Below are positions 1 through 5,882 of a stretch of 5,882 nucleotides of DNA, piece by piece. The notes under the pieces were generated by a model. It ran no database searches, was not told where the DNA came from, and saw only the letters and a program-made list of their open reading frames with translations. Position 1 is the stretch's first letter; each line of letters opens with the position of its first letter. The translations under genes were made by a program, and so were the position numbers. This DNA comes from CAYRKT01 sp964425005 (GTDB taxonomy: Bacteria > Synergistota > Synergistia > CAYRKT01): positions 1-5,882 of the forward strand of contig CAYRKT010000089.1 in the NCBI GenBank assembly GCA_964425005.1. Reading direction: 5' to 3'.

Positions 1-675
1 GTGGAGGGGGAGGAGGTAGCCCACAGGAGGGGGGCGCTGGTGGAGCTCAACGCCCTGTGGCACAGCGCCCTTCGGGCTGCCGAGAGGCTCGCCTCCTACC
101 TGGAGGACAGCTCCAGCGCCTCCGAGTTCGGGGCCATGGCGGATCGGGTGGCCTCCTCCTTCGACTCCCTGTTCTGGAACAGGGAGAGGCACGCGCTGTT
201 CGACTGGGTGGACGGGGAGGAGAGGGACGACACGATGAGGCCCAACCAGCTGCTGGCGGTCTCCCTCTCATCCACCCCCCTCGAGCCCACCAAGGCCAGG
301 GCGGTGCTGGAGTCGGTCTGGAGGCACCTTTACACCACCTACGGCCTGAGGACCCTGGAGCCCGGGCACGGCAAGTACAAGGGCAGGCCCAAGCCGGGGC
401 TCTCGGGCCTGACGAAGGGGCTCTACAGGGGGATGGCCTGGCCGTGGCTGCTGGCCCTTTTCGTCAGGGCCTTTTTGAGGTATAACCCTTCGAGGAAGGA
501 CGTGGCGTGGGCTTTCGTGCGCCCCATCGGCTCTCACCTGAGGGAGGGGTGTGTCGGGGCTATAGCGCAGGCGTTCGAGGGGGAGATGCCCTATACGCCC
601 CACGGAGACGTGGCCTCCTCGAGGGCCATGGGGATGTTCCTTGAGCTGCTGTGCGGCGAGATGTCGAACCTGTAG
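1..675 (+). CDS. Glycogen-debranching enzyme, C-terminal part (partial, 5' end outside window)
   Basis: This is the last 224 codons of an amylo-alpha-1,6-glucosidase-type debrancher (GDE_C family, (alpha/alpha)6 barrel), which hydrolyses the alpha-1,6 branch glucose left on trimmed glycogen in the cytoplasm. Family landmarks, numbered from the window edge, are VELNALW (14-20), TMRPNQLLAVSL (78-89), YGLRTL (114-119), the aromatic GLYRGMAWPWLLALF block (140-154) and EMPYTPHGD (195-203). The family's full proteins are several hundred residues longer and the frame is open to base 1, so the GTG at base 1 is an internal Val codon and not a start. The tail has VASSRAMGMFLELL where many relatives carry an AQAWS-like motif, a visible divergence. 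Stop TAG is at 673-675, 32 bases before gap on the same strand, suggesting co-transcription. Family assignment is fairly secure. The exact substrate (glycogen or another alpha-glucan) is inferred, and the catalytic Asp region lies outside the window. Confidence 0.85.
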   Translation: MEGEEVAHRRGALVELNALWHSALRAAERLASYLEDSSSASEFGAMADRVASSFDSLFWNRERHALFDWVDGEERDDTMRPNQLLAVSLSSTPLEPTKARAVLESVWRHLYTTYGLRTLEPGHGKYKGRPKPGLSGLTKGLYRGMAWPWLLALFVRAFLRYNPSRKDVAWAFVRPIGSHLREGCVGAIAQAFEGEMPYTPHGDVASSRAMGMFLELLCGEMSNL

Positions 676-707
676 CCGTAAGGAGTCTCTTTCGGAGGTG
701 AGGATCG

Positions 708-1727
708 ATGGGCAGGGCAAGGGTGGCCATAAACGGCTTCGGGAGGATAGGCAGGCTGGTGCTTCGCTCCTTCATGCAGTACTACAGGGGGGACGCCTTC
801 GAGGTGGTGGCGGTCAACGACCTCACCGGCACCGAGTCCCTGGCTTATCTTTTCAAGTACGACTCGGTCCACAGGAGGTACCCCGGGGAGGTATCCTACA
901 CCTCCGACGAGCTGATAGTGGACGGCAGGAGGATAAAGGTGCTGGCCGAGCCCGACCCGGCCAGGCTGCCGTGGAGGGACCTGGGGGTCGACGTGGTGAT
1001 CGAGTCGACGGGGCGCTACACCGAGGCCGACAAGGCCAGGGCCCATCTCCAGGCCGGGGCCAGGAAGGTGATCATATCGGCGCCCGCCAAGGGTCAGGAC
1101 GTGACGATAGTGATGGGGATAAACGAGGGTAGCTACGATCCGAGCAGGCACCACATCATATCCAACGCCTCCTGCACCACCAACTGCCTCGCCCCCATGG
1201 TGAAGGTGTTGCACGATCGCTTCGGGGTGGAGAGGGGGCTTATGACCACCGCCCACGCCTACACCAACGACCAGAGCATCCTGGACCTGCCCCACAGGAG
1301 GGGCTTCACCAGGGGGAGGGCGGCTGCCATATCCATAGTGCCCACCACCACCGGGGCCGCCCAGGCGATATCCGAGGTGATGCCCGAGATGAAGGGCAAA
1401 CTCACCGGCATGGCCCTTCGGGTTCCTGTGCCGGACGTGTCCATCACCGATCTCACTGCGGAGCTCAGCAGGCCCGTGACGGTGGAGGAGGTCAACGCCG
1501 CCTTCAAGGAGGCCGCGGAGGGGCCGATGAAGGGGATACTGTGCTACGAGGAGGGGGACCTGGTCTCCTCCGACTTCATAGGGGATAGCCACTCCTGCGT
1601 CTTCGCCGCCAGGCACACCCTGGCCATAGGGACGATGGTGAAGGTCTTCGGCTGGTACGACAACGAGTGGGGCTACTCCTGCAGGGTGGTGGACGTGACC
1701 GACCTGGTGGCCAGGAAGGGCTTCTAG
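708..1727 (+). CDS. gap: Glyceraldehyde-3-phosphate dehydrogenase, type I, NAD-dependent
   Basis: This is a cytoplasmic glycolytic enzyme of 339 residues, full length for the family. It converts glyceraldehyde 3-phosphate, NAD and phosphate to 1,3-bisphosphoglycerate. The Rossmann NAD site NGFGRIGR is at 9-16 and the adenosine-ribose Asp is D38 in VNDLT. The catalytic motif SNASCTTNC (152-160) contains nucleophile C156. H183 in TAHAYTNDQ is the base partner. RAAAISIVPTTTGAA (204-218) contributes to phosphate binding, and WYDNEWGYS (316-324) is the C-terminal signature. The combination of D38 and the Leu-Pro pair L194-P195 (DLPH) is the pattern of NAD-specific catabolic enzymes rather than NADP-using photosynthetic ones. 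ATG 708 is chosen because GGAGGTGA at 694-701 lies 6 bases upstream and the glycine-rich motif falls where expected. The gene is followed after 12 bases by the preferred pgk start. All key residues are intact. Confidence 0.98.
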   Translation: MGRARVAINGFGRIGRLVLRSFMQYYRGDAFEVVAVNDLTGTESLAYLFKYDSVHRRYPGEVSYTSDELIVDGRRIKVLAEPDPARLPWRDLGVDVVIESTGRYTEADKARAHLQAGARKVIISAPAKGQDVTIVMGINEGSYDPSRHHIISNASCTTNCLAPMVKVLHDRFGVERGLMTTAHAYTNDQSILDLPHRRGFTRGRAAAISIVPTTTGAAQAISEVMPEMKGKLTGMALRVPVPDVSITDLTAELSRPVTVEEVNAAFKEAAEGPMKGILCYEEGDLVSSDFIGDSHSCVFAARHTLAIGTMVKVFGWYDNEWGYSCRVVDVTDLVARKGF

Positions 1728-1734
1728 GGGGTGT
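1727..1734 (+). promoter_or_regulatory. Ribosome-binding site that decides the pgk start
   Basis: GGGGGTGT, preceded by A at 1726, resembles the GGAGGTGA core seen before gap. It begins at the last base of the gap stop codon and ends 5 bases before TTG 1740. The competing GTG 1731 lies within it and so would lack properly spaced pairing, although AGGAAGGG at 1712-1719 could serve GTG at a longer spacing of 11 bases. Confidence 0.6.
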
Positions 1735-1739
1735 TGCCG

Positions 1740-2912
1740 TTGAAGCGCCTGAAGACCCTCGACGGGGTTGACCTCAGGGGCAGGAGGGTGCTCATGAGGG
1801 TGGACTTCAACGTCCCCGTGGAGGGGGGCAGGGTGGTCGACGACACCAGGATCAGGGCCCATCTGCCCACCGTGGAGGAGATAATGGGCAAGGGGGCCTC
1901 CAGGCTCATCCTCATGAGCCACCTGGGAAGGCCAAAGGGGGGCTTCGACGAGAGATACAGCCTTAAGCCCGTGGCCGAGCGCCTGAGGGAGCTGGGCCAC
2001 GAGGTGCACCTGGCGCCACCCGTCTTCGACGATGGGTTGAGGGCCTGGGCCGGGGGGCTTCCGGAGGGGGCCCTGGGTATGCTGGAGAACGTGCGCTTTC
2101 ACCCGGGGGAGGAGGCGAACGACGCGACCCTCTCCGCCCTCTACGCCTCCCTGGGGGACGTCTTCGTCAACGACGCCTTCGGCTCGGCCCACCGGGCTCA
2201 CGCCTCCACCGTGGGGGTCGCGGGGCTGCTTCCCTCGTTCGCCGGCAGGCTGATGCAGAGGGAGGTGGAGGCCCTCTCCAGGGTCAAGGAGAGCCCCGAG
2301 AGGCCCTTCGCGGTGGTGCTCGGGGGTGCCAAGGTCTCCGACAAGCTCTCGGTGATAAGGAACCTGCTCAAGGTGGCAGACGTCCTGCTGGTGGGGGGTG
2401 GGATGGCCTTTACCTTCCTGAGGGCGAGGGGCCACGGCGTGGGCAAATCCCTGTGCGAGGACTCCCTGCTGGGGGAGGTCTCCTCCCTCATGGGGCTCTA
2501 CGGGGATAGGATCGTCCTTCCCGTCGACGTGGTGGTGGCCGATAGCCCGGACAGCCCCTCCGGCGAGGTGGTCTCGGTGGAGGAGATCCCCGAGGGGAAG
2601 ATGGGTTTGGACGTGGGACCCAAGACCCTGGAGCTCTTCGCCGGGAGGCTTAAGGGGGCCAGGACGGTCTTCTGGAACGGCCCCATGGGGGTCTTCGAGA
2701 GGAAACCCTTCGCCCGGGGCACCCTGGAGATGGCGAGGCTCCTGTCCTCCTCCCCGGCCTTCGTGGTGGTGGGCGGGGGGGACACGGTGGCGGCGATAAA
2801 CGAGCTGGGGGTGGAGGGCTCCTTCGGGCACATCTCCACCGGAGGGGGGGCTTCCCTGGAGTTCTTCGAGAAGGAGGTCCTGCCGGGGGTGGAGCCCCTG
2901 CTGGAGGGGTGA
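1740..2912 (+). CDS. pgk: Phosphoglycerate kinase
   Basis: This cytoplasmic monomeric kinase transfers phosphate from 1,3-bisphosphoglycerate to ADP, the first ATP-yielding step of lower glycolysis. Numbered from TTG 1740 (390 residues, typical of bacterial Pgk), the N-domain substrate motifs are RVDFNVP (20-26), SHLGRPKG (60-67) and LENVRF (115-120). The C-domain nucleotide motifs are GGAKVSDK (195-202), FWNGPMGVFE (311-320), GGGDT (345-349) and STGGGASLEF (366-375). All are intact. The start is uncertain: GTG 1731 is in frame and would give 393 residues. TTG 1740 is preferred because it yields the family-like N-terminus MKRLKTLDGVDLRGRR and sits 5 bases after GGGGGTGT (1727-1734), whereas GTG 1731 lies inside that ribosome-binding sequence. 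Spacing is 12 bases from gap and 6 bases to tpiA, indicating an operon. Identity is certain; the start is likely. Confidence 0.97.
   Translation: MKRLKTLDGVDLRGRRVLMRVDFNVPVEGGRVVDDTRIRAHLPTVEEIMGKGASRLILMSHLGRPKGGFDERYSLKPVAERLRELGHEVHLAPPVFDDGLRAWAGGLPEGALGMLENVRFHPGEEANDATLSALYASLGDVFVNDAFGSAHRAHASTVGVAGLLPSFAGRLMQREVEALSRVKESPERPFAVVLGGAKVSDKLSVIRNLLKVADVLLVGGGMAFTFLRARGHGVGKSLCEDSLLGEVSSLMGLYGDRIVLPVDVVVADSPDSPSGEVVSVEEIPEGKMGLDVGPKTLELFAGRLKGARTVFWNGPMGVFERKPFARGTLEMARLLSSSPAFVVVGGGDTVAAINELGVEGSFGHISTGGGASLEFFEKEVLPGVEPLLEG
2906..2912 (+). promoter_or_regulatory. Ribosome-binding site for the TTG start of tpiA
   Basis: GGGGTGA overlaps the last codon and stop (TGA 2910-2912) of pgk and ends 6 bases before TTG 2919. 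The site is available only as ribosomes finish pgk, so pgk and tpiA translation may be coupled. The coupling is an inference. Confidence 0.55.
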
Positions 2913-2918
2913 GGTCCC

Positions 2919-3680
2919 TTGAGGCGTCCTCTGGTGGTGGCCAACTGGAAGATGCACAAGGTGGGGGCCGAGGTCAGGGCTTTCGCGGAGGCCCTGGCCT
3001 CCTCCTGGCCTTTCGGCTTAGACGTGGAGCTGGCCATATGTCCTCCCTTCCCCTACATATCCCTCCTGAGGGAGGAGCTGTCGGCGAGGGGGCTTTCGGT
3101 GGGTTTGGGCGCCCAGGACGCCTTCTTCGAGGACCTGGGCCCCTTCACCGGGGAGGTCTCCCCCCTGATGCTATCGGACCTGGGATGCCTTTACTGCATA
3201 GTGGGGCACTCGGAGAGGAGGTCCCTCTTCGGGGAGGGGGACGAGCTGGTCGGGAGGAAGCTTAGGGCCCTCCTGAGGAGGGGGATAAGGCCCATCCTGT
3301 GCGTGGGGGAGAGGCTGGAGGAGAGGAGGGCCGGCAGGAGCGAGGAGGTGGTCCTCTCCCAGCTCAGGGGCGCCCTCGAGGGGGTTGACCCGTCCTCCGG
3401 GGGGGATCTGGTCCTGGCCTACGAGCCCGTCTGGGCCATAGGGACCGGGGTTAACGCCTCCCCCGAGCAGGCCCAGGAGATGGCGCGCCTCATAAGGGAG
3501 GAGCTCTCTTCCCTGCTGGGTCCGGTCGGCGAGGGGGTCCGGGTGCTCTACGGCGGAAGCGTGAGCCCCGAGAACGCCGCCAGTTTTGCCTCCCTGCCCG
3601 ACGTGGACGGGGCGCTGGTGGGCGGAGCCAGCCTGGATCCGGGCAAGTTCCTGGCCATAGCCTCCTGTTTCGGCTCCTGA
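2919..3680 (+). CDS. tpiA: Triosephosphate isomerase
   Basis: This cytoplasmic (beta/alpha)8 isomerase interconverts dihydroxyacetone phosphate and glyceraldehyde 3-phosphate, supplying Gap encoded two genes upstream. It has 253 residues, the usual length. The N-terminal motif ANWKM (8-12) holds N9 and catalytic K11. GHSERR (96-101) holds the electrophile H97. AYEPVWAIGTG (167-177) holds catalytic base E169 and the hinge of flexible loop 6. The phosphate-binding motifs YGGSV (211-215) and GALVGGASL (231-239) complete the active site. TTG 2919 is the chosen start: it gives the family-normal MRRPLVVANWKM, no upstream in-frame alternative is better, and GGGGTGA (2906-2912, overlapping the pgk stop) lies 6 bases upstream. 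It is the last gene of the block, followed after 23 bases by a hairpin terminator. No damage is seen. Confidence 0.98.
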   Translation: MRRPLVVANWKMHKVGAEVRAFAEALASSWPFGLDVELAICPPFPYISLLREELSARGLSVGLGAQDAFFEDLGPFTGEVSPLMLSDLGCLYCIVGHSERRSLFGEGDELVGRKLRALLRRGIRPILCVGERLEERRAGRSEEVVLSQLRGALEGVDPSSGGDLVLAYEPVWAIGTGVNASPEQAQEMARLIREELSSLLGPVGEGVRVLYGGSVSPENAASFASLPDVDGALVGGASLDPGKFLAIASCFGS

Positions 3681-3703
3681 GATCGATCCCTCGAAGTCGT
3701 GGG

Positions 3704-3743
3704 GCCGGGAGGTGGGGTTAACGCCCCCCTCCCGGCGTTCTTT
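3704..3743 (+). terminator. Rho-independent-like terminator of the gap-pgk-tpiA transcript
   Basis: A near-perfect inverted repeat follows tpiA. Bases 3704-3712 (GCCGGGAGG) pair with 3728-3736 (CCTCCCGGC). After a single bulged T at 3713, GGGG (3714-3717) pairs with CCCC (3724-3727) around a six-base TTAACG loop. This gives 13 base pairs, 11 of them within G/C-rich arms. The stem is followed on the + strand by GTTCTTTCC, a short interrupted T-tract. On the - strand the bases beyond the stem are CCC and then mixed sequence with no T-tract, so the element favours + strand termination. It fills most of the 77-base space between the convergent tpiA and sensor-kinase stops. Confidence 0.75.
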
Positions 3744-3757
3744 CCAGCCCTTTGAGC

Positions 3758-5179
3758 TCAGGCCCTTTCGGCCGGGGGAAAGAGGAGGGTGAATAGGGTT
3801 CCCTTGCCCTTCCTGGAGAAGATCCTCATCTGGGCCCCGTGGAGCTCCGCTATCCTGGCCGCTATGGTCAGGCCGAGCCCGTAGCCGGGGGTGCTCCTGG
3901 CGGAGTCCGCCCTGTAGAAGCGATGGGTGCAGCGCTCCAGGGTCTTCTCGTCCATGCCGACCCCCGTGTCCCCGACCTGAAGGAGGGCCCCCCTGGTGCT
4001 CCTTCTGACACGCAGGAAGACCTTTCCGCCCGGTGGGGTGTACTTTATGGCGTTGTCCAGCAGGTTGGACACGAGCCTCTGGAGGAGGGGTCCTTTGCCC
4101 ATCACGGTGGCCGGCTCTAGCCTGGCCTTTACCTCCAGCCCCCTGGAGGAAGCGGCCTCCAGCAGCTGGTCGAGGGCGCTGTAGGCCACCTCCGATAGGT
4201 CCACCGCCTCGGTCTCCTCGAGCCTCTGGGTGGCATCGAGCCGGGCGAGCTCCAGGAGGGCGTTCACCAGGGCGGTGAGCCTGTCGGTCTGTTCCAGTAT
4301 GTCCTCGAGCTTCTCCCTGTAGTAGGGGGCTTCCCTATCCCGCATTAGGGCTAGCTCGGCCTTCCCCTTTATCACCGATATGGGGGTTCGAAGCTCGTGG
4401 CTCACGTCGGAGGTGAACTGGCGAAGCTGCATCACCGAGGTCTCGAGCTTTTGGAGCATGGAGTTTATGTGGTTTCCCAGCTCCTCTATCTCGTCGCCGG
4501 TCCTTTCCACCTCGATCCGCTGGTGGAGAGAGTTTATGTCTATGGAGGCTATGGTCTTGTTGATCTCCCTTATGGGCTTGAGGCTTCTCGAGGCCACCCA
4601 GTAGCCCGCGGCGGCCGAGAGGGCCGATGCGGGAAGGGCCAGGGCCAGAAGCATACCCAGCAGGTTCCTGGCCGACCTGGCCACGGCGCTCATCCTGCAC
4701 TGGGAGACTATGTAGTAGGTGTTGCCGGAAAGCCTAAGGGCCTGCCAGTGGACCCTTCTCGAGCGGTAAAGCCTGCGCCAGAAGAGTACCTCGAGGGGGG
4801 GCTCCTCGCCGGTGGGCTCGAGGGTGGCGAACTGCTTTCCTGCCTTGAGAAGCTGTCTTAGGGTCGCCTCCGGTATCCTGGGGTCCTGGAGGGGCAGGAC
4901 TGGGTTCAGGAAGACGTCGTACATCTGGACCTGCACTTCTCCCACCAGGGAGTCGAACCTACCCCCTCCCTCGGGGAGGTATATGTGTCCCCTGGAGCTG
5001 AGCTCAGCCAGCAGGTTGGAGGTGATCCTGGATAGCTCCAGGTCTACGTCCCTCAGCTGGGCCCTCACGAAGAGGGCGGTGAGCGCCACCGCCAGGGAGG
5101 CCATAAGGAGGAGGGTAGCGATGGAGTGCCATATGGTCATCCTCCAGGCTATCTTGCGCGGCAGGGGCAGGAGGATCAT
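3758..5179 (-). CDS. Two-component sensor histidine kinase (HAMP-HisKA-HATPase_c)
   Basis: This inner-membrane sensor kinase of 473 residues autophosphorylates on His and passes the phosphate to the regulator encoded just upstream. A hydrophobic segment at about 16-39 and another at about 171-194 bracket an extracytoplasmic region of roughly 130 residues that I do not recognise. A HAMP linker follows (about 195-247, with P202 and DEIEELGNHINSML at 229-242). The HisKA H-box FTSDVSHELRTP puts the phosphoacceptor at H261. The ATP-binding domain has N-box LVSNLLDNAIKYTP (369-382, N376), G1 box DTGVGM (404-409), an F-box-like HRFYRAD (419-425) and G2 box GYGLGL (432-437). ATG 5179 overlaps the regulator stop as ATGA and has GAGAGGG upstream, implying coupled translation. 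The architecture matches classical OmpR-linked kinases. The signal is unknown. The transcript runs toward the convergent tpiA. Confidence 0.95.
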   Translation of the reverse strand: MILLPLPRKIAWRMTIWHSIATLLLMASLAVALTALFVRAQLRDVDLELSRITSNLLAELSSRGHIYLPEGGGRFDSLVGEVQVQMYDVFLNPVLPLQDPRIPEATLRQLLKAGKQFATLEPTGEEPPLEVLFWRRLYRSRRVHWQALRLSGNTYYIVSQCRMSAVARSARNLLGMLLALALPASALSAAAGYWVASRSLKPIREINKTIASIDINSLHQRIEVERTGDEIEELGNHINSMLQKLETSVMQLRQFTSDVSHELRTPISVIKGKAELALMRDREAPYYREKLEDILEQTDRLTALVNALLELARLDATQRLEETEAVDLSEVAYSALDQLLEAASSRGLEVKARLEPATVMGKGPLLQRLVSNLLDNAIKYTPPGGKVFLRVRRSTRGALLQVGDTGVGMDEKTLERCTHRFYRADSARSTPGYGLGLTIAARIAELHGAQMRIFSRKGKGTLFTLLFPPAERA

Positions 5180-5868
5180 GTATCCCTCTCTTCCTCGCAG
5201 ACGAGCTGATATCCGACTCCCCTTATGGTCTTTATCATCCCGTCCAGGCCGAAGGCCTTGAGCTTGTCGCGGAGGAACTTCACGTGGACGTCCACCACGT
5301 TGCTCTTGGTCTCCTGCTCTCCCCTCAGGGTTCGCTCTATCTCGGCCTTGGGGACCACCCTGTTCTTGTTGAGCATGAGGATCTTAAGGATCTCCACCTC
5401 CCTGGGCCGAAAGACCACGAGCTTGCCCCCTATGCGGAGCTCCATGTCGTTGAGGTATAGCCTTATGGGGCCGCACTCCAGGTAGCTTCCGCCCGGGCTT
5501 GCTCCCTTCGCCCCCCTCCGCAGGAGCGCCCATATCCTGGCCACCAGCTCCCTTATGTCGAAGGGCTTCACCAGGTAGTCGTCCGCCCCCAGGGATAACC
5601 CCCTCACGCGGTCCTCCACCGCGTCCCTGGCGGTGAGCATGAGGATGGGGGTGTCCACCTTGTTGATCCTCACCTTCCTGCAGAGCTCGAAACCGTCCAT
5701 GTCGGGGAGCATCAGGTCCAGCACTATGCAATCGTAGCCCCCGGCCAGGGCCATCTGAAGCCCCTCCCTGCCGGAGACCGTGCTCTCCACCTCGAAGCCC
5801 TCCTCCTCCAGCGCCTCCTCCAGAACCCTGAGGAGCTCCAGGTTGTCCTCCACCACAAGGATCTTCAA
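5176..5868 (-). CDS. OmpR/PhoB-family response regulator (receiver plus winged-helix DNA-binding domain)
   Basis: This cytoplasmic transcription regulator is phosphorylated by the adjacent kinase and presumably binds promoter DNA as a dimer. Numbered from TTG 5868 (230 residues), the receiver has the acidic pair E7-D8, phosphoacceptor D51 in VLDLMLPDMDG, switch T79 and conserved K101 in LVKPFD. The C-terminal winged helix (about 130-224) shows FRPREVEILKILM, the recognition-helix region SNVVDVHVKFLRDKL and the wing IRGVGYQL. Two starts are possible. ATG 5874 gives MELKILVVED but is directly abutted by AGGGGTGA. TTG 5868 gives the usual MKILVVED, places AGGGGTGA 6 bases away, and brings the phosphorylated Asp to position 51 as in many relatives, so it is preferred. 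The gene overlaps the kinase gene by 4 bases. Its promoter lies beyond the right edge, and the regulon is not readable here. Confidence 0.95.
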   Translation of the reverse strand: MKILVVEDNLELLRVLEEALEEEGFEVESTVSGREGLQMALAGGYDCIVLDLMLPDMDGFELCRKVRINKVDTPILMLTARDAVEDRVRGLSLGADDYLVKPFDIRELVARIWALLRRGAKGASPGGSYLECGPIRLYLNDMELRIGGKLVVFRPREVEILKILMLNKNRVVPKAEIERTLRGEQETKSNVVDVHVKFLRDKLKAFGLDGMIKTIRGVGYQLVCEEERDT

Positions 5869-5874
5869 TTCCAT

Positions 5875-5882
5875 TCACCCCT
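5875..5882 (-). promoter_or_regulatory. Ribosome-binding site deciding the response-regulator start
   Basis: On the - strand the first bases in view read AGGGGTGA, immediately before ATG 5874 and 6 bases before TTG 5868. The spacing matches that of gap (GGAGGTGA, 6 bases) and tpiA (GGGGTGA, 6 bases), favouring the TTG. The window ends here, so nothing further upstream can be judged. Confidence 0.5.

Noticed and set aside
1..3. GTG at base 1 as the start of the first gene
   Set aside because: The protein begins in the middle of the debrancher family sequence, and the coincidence with the window edge points to truncation.
458..486. TATAAC at 481-486 as a possible -10 box for a gap promoter within the debrancher
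   Set aside because: The matching -35 position reads TTTTCG, a poor fit, and the bases encode the debrancher reading frame through RYNPS. A single hexamer match is not enough.
591..2957. A 788-codon open frame on the - strand, antisense to gap and pgk
   Set aside because: It lies fully opposite two certain genes and is dominated by Pro, Gly, His and Leu, as expected from reading GC-rich third positions backwards. It shows no domain and spans the gap-pgk junction. It is a codon-bias shadow.
3753..3760. TGAGCTCA palindrome at the kinase stop codon as an operator
   Set aside because: It is an eight-base palindrome formed partly by the stop codon, with no second copy nearby and no promoter to act on. 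Chance is the best explanation.
3883..4485. Altered F-box and G2 box in the kinase (Thr for the first Phe, Tyr in GYGLGL) as a sign of a dead kinase
   Set aside because: H261, N376, the G1 box and the GLGL core are all intact, and related kinases tolerate these substitutions. An active enzyme is the simpler reading.
4335..4861. Open frames on both strands inside the histidine kinase gene
   Set aside because: They have low-complexity translations without motifs, overlap a complete kinase with all its boxes, and lack sensible ribosome-binding sites.

Overview
The window is ordinary, densely coded bacterial chromosome: GC-rich, with no mobile element, CRISPR array, tRNA or rRNA visible. It holds five genes in two convergent blocks. 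Ile is written ATA or ATC and Arg mostly AGG on both strands, an unusual choice for GC-rich DNA. This fits a GC-rich thermophilic or anaerobic lineage such as Synergistota (Thermanaerovibrio-like). That taxonomic guess rests on codon style and gene order only and is of low to moderate confidence.

Block 1 (+ strand, 1-3680) is carbohydrate catabolism. It starts with the C-terminal part of a glycogen-debranching enzyme (amylo-1,6-glucosidase/GDE_C type) cut by the left window edge. After 32 bases comes gap (glyceraldehyde-3-phosphate dehydrogenase), then pgk (phosphoglycerate kinase), then tpiA (triosephosphate isomerase). The spacings of 12 bases or less between gap, pgk and tpiA indicate one transcript. 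The three enzymes form a linked triose-phosphate module: TpiA interconverts dihydroxyacetone phosphate and glyceraldehyde 3-phosphate, Gap oxidises the latter to 1,3-bisphosphoglycerate with NAD, and Pgk harvests ATP. The debrancher would feed glucose from stored glycogen into the same route. A strong GC-rich hairpin at 3704-3736 closes this block.

Block 2 (- strand, 5882 to 3758) is a two-component system transcribed toward block 1. An OmpR/PhoB-family response regulator is followed by its membrane histidine kinase, the two genes overlapping by 4 bases (ATGA). The signal and the regulon cannot be read from this window.

The most instructive detail is start-codon use. pgk, tpiA and the response regulator all appear to start at TTG, placed 5-6 bases after a GGGGTGA-like Shine-Dalgarno sequence. 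No previously undescribed system is apparent here.
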